This document shows positions 5,957 to 6,531 of a DNA stretch of 6,531 bases, in pieces. Source of the DNA: an uncultured Erysipelotrichaceae bacterium. Lineage in GTDB: Bacteria; Bacillota_I; Bacilli_A; RFN20; CAG-826. The position numbers were made by a program, and so were the translations under genes. Positions within the stretch are counted from its first letter, which is position 1. Every line of letters starts with the position of its first letter. Where the stretch lies: contig CACYJD010000033.1 in assembly GCA_902774655.1 (NCBI GenBank), positions 1 through 6,531 of the forward strand, in the 5' to 3' direction. The notes beneath the pieces are model-generated. The model was not told the origin of the DNA. It searched no databases and saw nothing but the letters and a program-made list of their open reading frames with translations.

Positions 5957-5998
5957 TATCCCATGGTTACACAGGAATGTGGGGATACGTTCTAACCA
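5957..5998 (+). other. Potential RNA pseudoknot with GGAA tetraloop
   Basis: TATCCC (5957-5962) is complementary to GGGATA (5982-5987), and TGGTTA (5964-5969) is complementary to TAACCA (5993-5998). The two helices interleave, so both can form only as a pseudoknot. Between them, CACA (5970-5973) pairs with TGTG (5978-5981) around a GGAA loop of the stable GNRA class. A nested alternative using only one of the two helices is also possible. Confidence 0.45.
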
Positions 5999-6001
5999 GA
6001 C

Positions 6002-6020
6002 GCATACATACACCCTATGC
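6002..6020 (+). other. Small hairpin
   Basis: GCATA (6002-6006) pairs with TATGC (6016-6020) across a 9-base loop. It lies between the pseudoknot candidate and the terminator. With five pairs it is weak alone, but it continues the run of structure. Confidence 0.35.
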
Positions 6021-6030
6021 TTACATAAAT

Positions 6031-6078
6031 AAAAGAGAGGACTGCAACCTACGGGTAAGCAGAGTATCCTCTCTTTTT
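6031..6078 (+). terminator. Bidirectional intrinsic terminator
   Basis: AAAAGAGAGGA (6031-6041) pairs perfectly with TCCTCTCTTTT (6067-6077), 11 pairs. The stem continues as CTGC (6042-6045) with GCAG (6059-6062), then ACC with GGT around TACG (6050-6053), a UNCG-class stable tetraloop on a C-G closing pair. T-rich sequence follows on the plus strand (6074-6084), and a T-run followed by ATTTA follows on the minus strand, so it can end both the late operon and the convergent minus-strand operon. It holds the same place as the shared terminator between convergent operons in phi29. Confidence 0.93.
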
Positions 6079-6082
6079 CTTT

Positions 6083-6259
6083 TTATACGTATTCTATCCA
6101 AAAATTAACTGTGCATTTGATACCATATTTATTTTCATAATACCGAACAGCTTCTTTAGCATTGTCTGCATTATAGTATGTATTTCTACGTTCCTTACCA
6201 TTATAAAATGTAACGTCAACGTGATATACTATTCCAAGTTTACCACCACTTTCTTTCAC
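6083..6259 (-). CDS. Small protein of unknown function, probable early gene
   Basis: I do not recognise this protein. From GTG at 6259-6257 it has 58 residues, beginning MKESGGKLGIVYHV and ending TVNFWIEYV. It looks like a small alpha/beta protein: two beta-like runs, a helix (NAKEAVRYYENKYG) and a final strand. There is no membrane helix and no signal peptide. The frame stays open upstream to an ATG-type start at 6316, but the GTG start is chosen because AAGGAGGT (6275-6268) stands exactly 8 bases before it, and because it reduces the overlap with the upstream gene to 20 bases. It stops next to the terminator, so it is the last gene of the leftward operon. In phi29 this end carries leftward early genes; by position this is an early or regulatory gene, which is inference. 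Confidence 0.65.
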   Translation of the reverse strand: MKESGGKLGIVYHVDVTFYNGKERRNTYYNADNAKEAVRYYENKYGIKCTVNFWIEYV

Positions 6260-6530
6260 AACGGCAAACCTCCTTATAATATTTATTGATGTCAATAAAA
6301 ACTGATATAGCACCATTAACAGCTTCTTTCATAATGTTACCTTTGCCATAAATAAACACGTTCCAAAATTCTCCTTTAGGATTGTATGTAAAATCATAAG
6401 TTAAATTAACATCTTTTAAGAACTTTTTAAATCTTTCAAAGACAGCTTCTTCATGGAATGTAACCTCCAAATGAAAACGCTCGTCTTCACCTTTTACTTT
6501 TTCTTCGAGTTCCTCACAATAAGAAATCAC
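6240..6530 (-). CDS. Small acidic protein of unknown function (may be 5' partial)
   Basis: I do not recognise this protein. The open frame has 96 codons from GTG at 6530-6528, one base from the right edge, so the true start may lie outside the window; no ribosome binding site is visible. The only in-frame methionine inside the protein is far downstream (within GKGNIMKEAV), so a much later start is unlikely. The sequence begins with an acidic helix (about 5-17), then alternates beta-like runs (FHLEVTF, EFWNVFIYG) with helices (FERFKKFLKDV and MKEAVNGAISVF), and ends with CERKWW. It has no membrane segment. It precedes the 58-residue gene with a 20-base overlap in the same direction, so the two are very likely one leftward transcription unit ending at the shared terminator. 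Confidence 0.6.
   Translation of the reverse strand: MISYCEELEEKVKGEDERFHLEVTFHEEAVFERFKKFLKDVNLTYDFTYNPKGEFWNVFIYGKGNIMKEAVNGAISVFIDINKYYKEVCRCERKWW
6268..6275 (-). promoter_or_regulatory. Ribosome binding site that decides the GTG start
   Basis: Read on the minus strand this is AAGGAGGT, a near-perfect anti-16S match, with an 8-base spacer to GTG at 6259. It lies inside the coding region of the upstream minus-strand gene, as expected for coupled small phage genes. Confidence 0.8.
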
Positions 6531-6531
6531 T

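Larger units (their letters stand above)
5874..6078 (+). ncRNA. Dense structured non-coding region at the late operon end
   Basis: About 205 bases between convergent operons contain potential RNA structure through most of their length: a 24-bp hairpin (5874-5933), a possible pseudoknot (5957-5998), a small hairpin (6002-6020) and the terminator (6031-6078). This could be the 3' UTR of the late mRNA or a separate processed RNA. I see no good internal promoter, so read-through from the late genes is the simpler source. It may be the counterpart of phi29 pRNA, which has about 120 essential bases and drives packaging, but no pRNA sequence motif is recognised. The 5' limit is not defined by the sequence. 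Confidence 0.5.

Noticed and set aside
5930..6030. tRNA or tRNA-like fold
   Set aside because: No acceptor stem of seven pairs and no recognisable T-loop or anticodon arm in correct order.
5949..6032. Tiny plus-strand open frame of 27 codons inside the structured region, with AAGGGA upstream
   Set aside because: The site is weak and 10 bases away, the peptide has no recognisable pattern, and the same bases are better explained by helices. Not excluded, but not supported.
6260..6316. Longer start for the small leftward gene at 6316
   Set aside because: It would overlap its neighbour by 77 bases without a ribosome site, while GTG 6259 has a near-perfect one at correct spacing.
1..6531. CRISPR array, insertion sequence, integrase or attachment site
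   Set aside because: No regularly spaced repeats, no transposase or integrase gene and no flanking duplication were seen.

Overview
The window is part of the late region of a small, AT-rich podovirus of the phi29 type (Salasmaviridae/Guelinviridae-like). The host is probably a low-GC Gram-positive bacterium, since almost every gene has a strong Shine-Dalgarno of the AGGAGG or AAAGGAG class, the extended -10 promoter fits a Firmicute sigma-A, and the genetic code is standard. The identification rests on four consecutive proteins in phi29 order that match, by remembered family features, the phi29 capsid (gp8), distal tail/knob (gp9), portal (gp10) and lower collar (gp11). A short coiled-coil protein sits at the scaffold (gp7) position. 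I ran no database search.

Layout. Positions 3-77 hold the last codons of an upstream plus-strand gene. A late promoter candidate (132-160) precedes a tightly packed plus-strand operon: scaffold candidate (188-427), major capsid (424-1395), an intergenic hairpin (1404-1440), tail knob (1465-3204), portal (3216-4181), lower collar (4141-4749), a one-helix holin candidate (4800-5036), and two short coiled-coil plus beta proteins that look like paralogues (5029-5484 and 5494-5877). The plus-strand operon ends in about 200 non-coding bases (5874-6078) with dense potential RNA structure: a 24-bp hairpin that includes the last stop codon, a possible pseudoknot with a GNRA-capped inner hairpin, a small hairpin, and a long bidirectional terminator with a UACG tetraloop. 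Two small minus-strand genes of unknown function converge on that terminator, matching the phi29 arrangement in which rightward late and leftward early operons meet at a shared terminator.

How the parts work together. Scaffold and capsid build the prohead around the portal. The lower collar and knob form the short tail that delivers the DNA. The one-helix protein may open the membrane at lysis, and the two coiled-coil proteins are candidate fibres or adhesins. No packaging ATPase, DNA polymerase, terminal protein, endolysin or pre-neck appendage gene is visible, so these must lie outside the window.

The best candidate for something undescribed is the structured non-coding stretch at 5874-6078. 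It could be a 3' UTR element that protects or processes late mRNA, or a separate phage RNA. A packaging-RNA (pRNA) role is possible in this virus group, but nothing in the sequence proves it.
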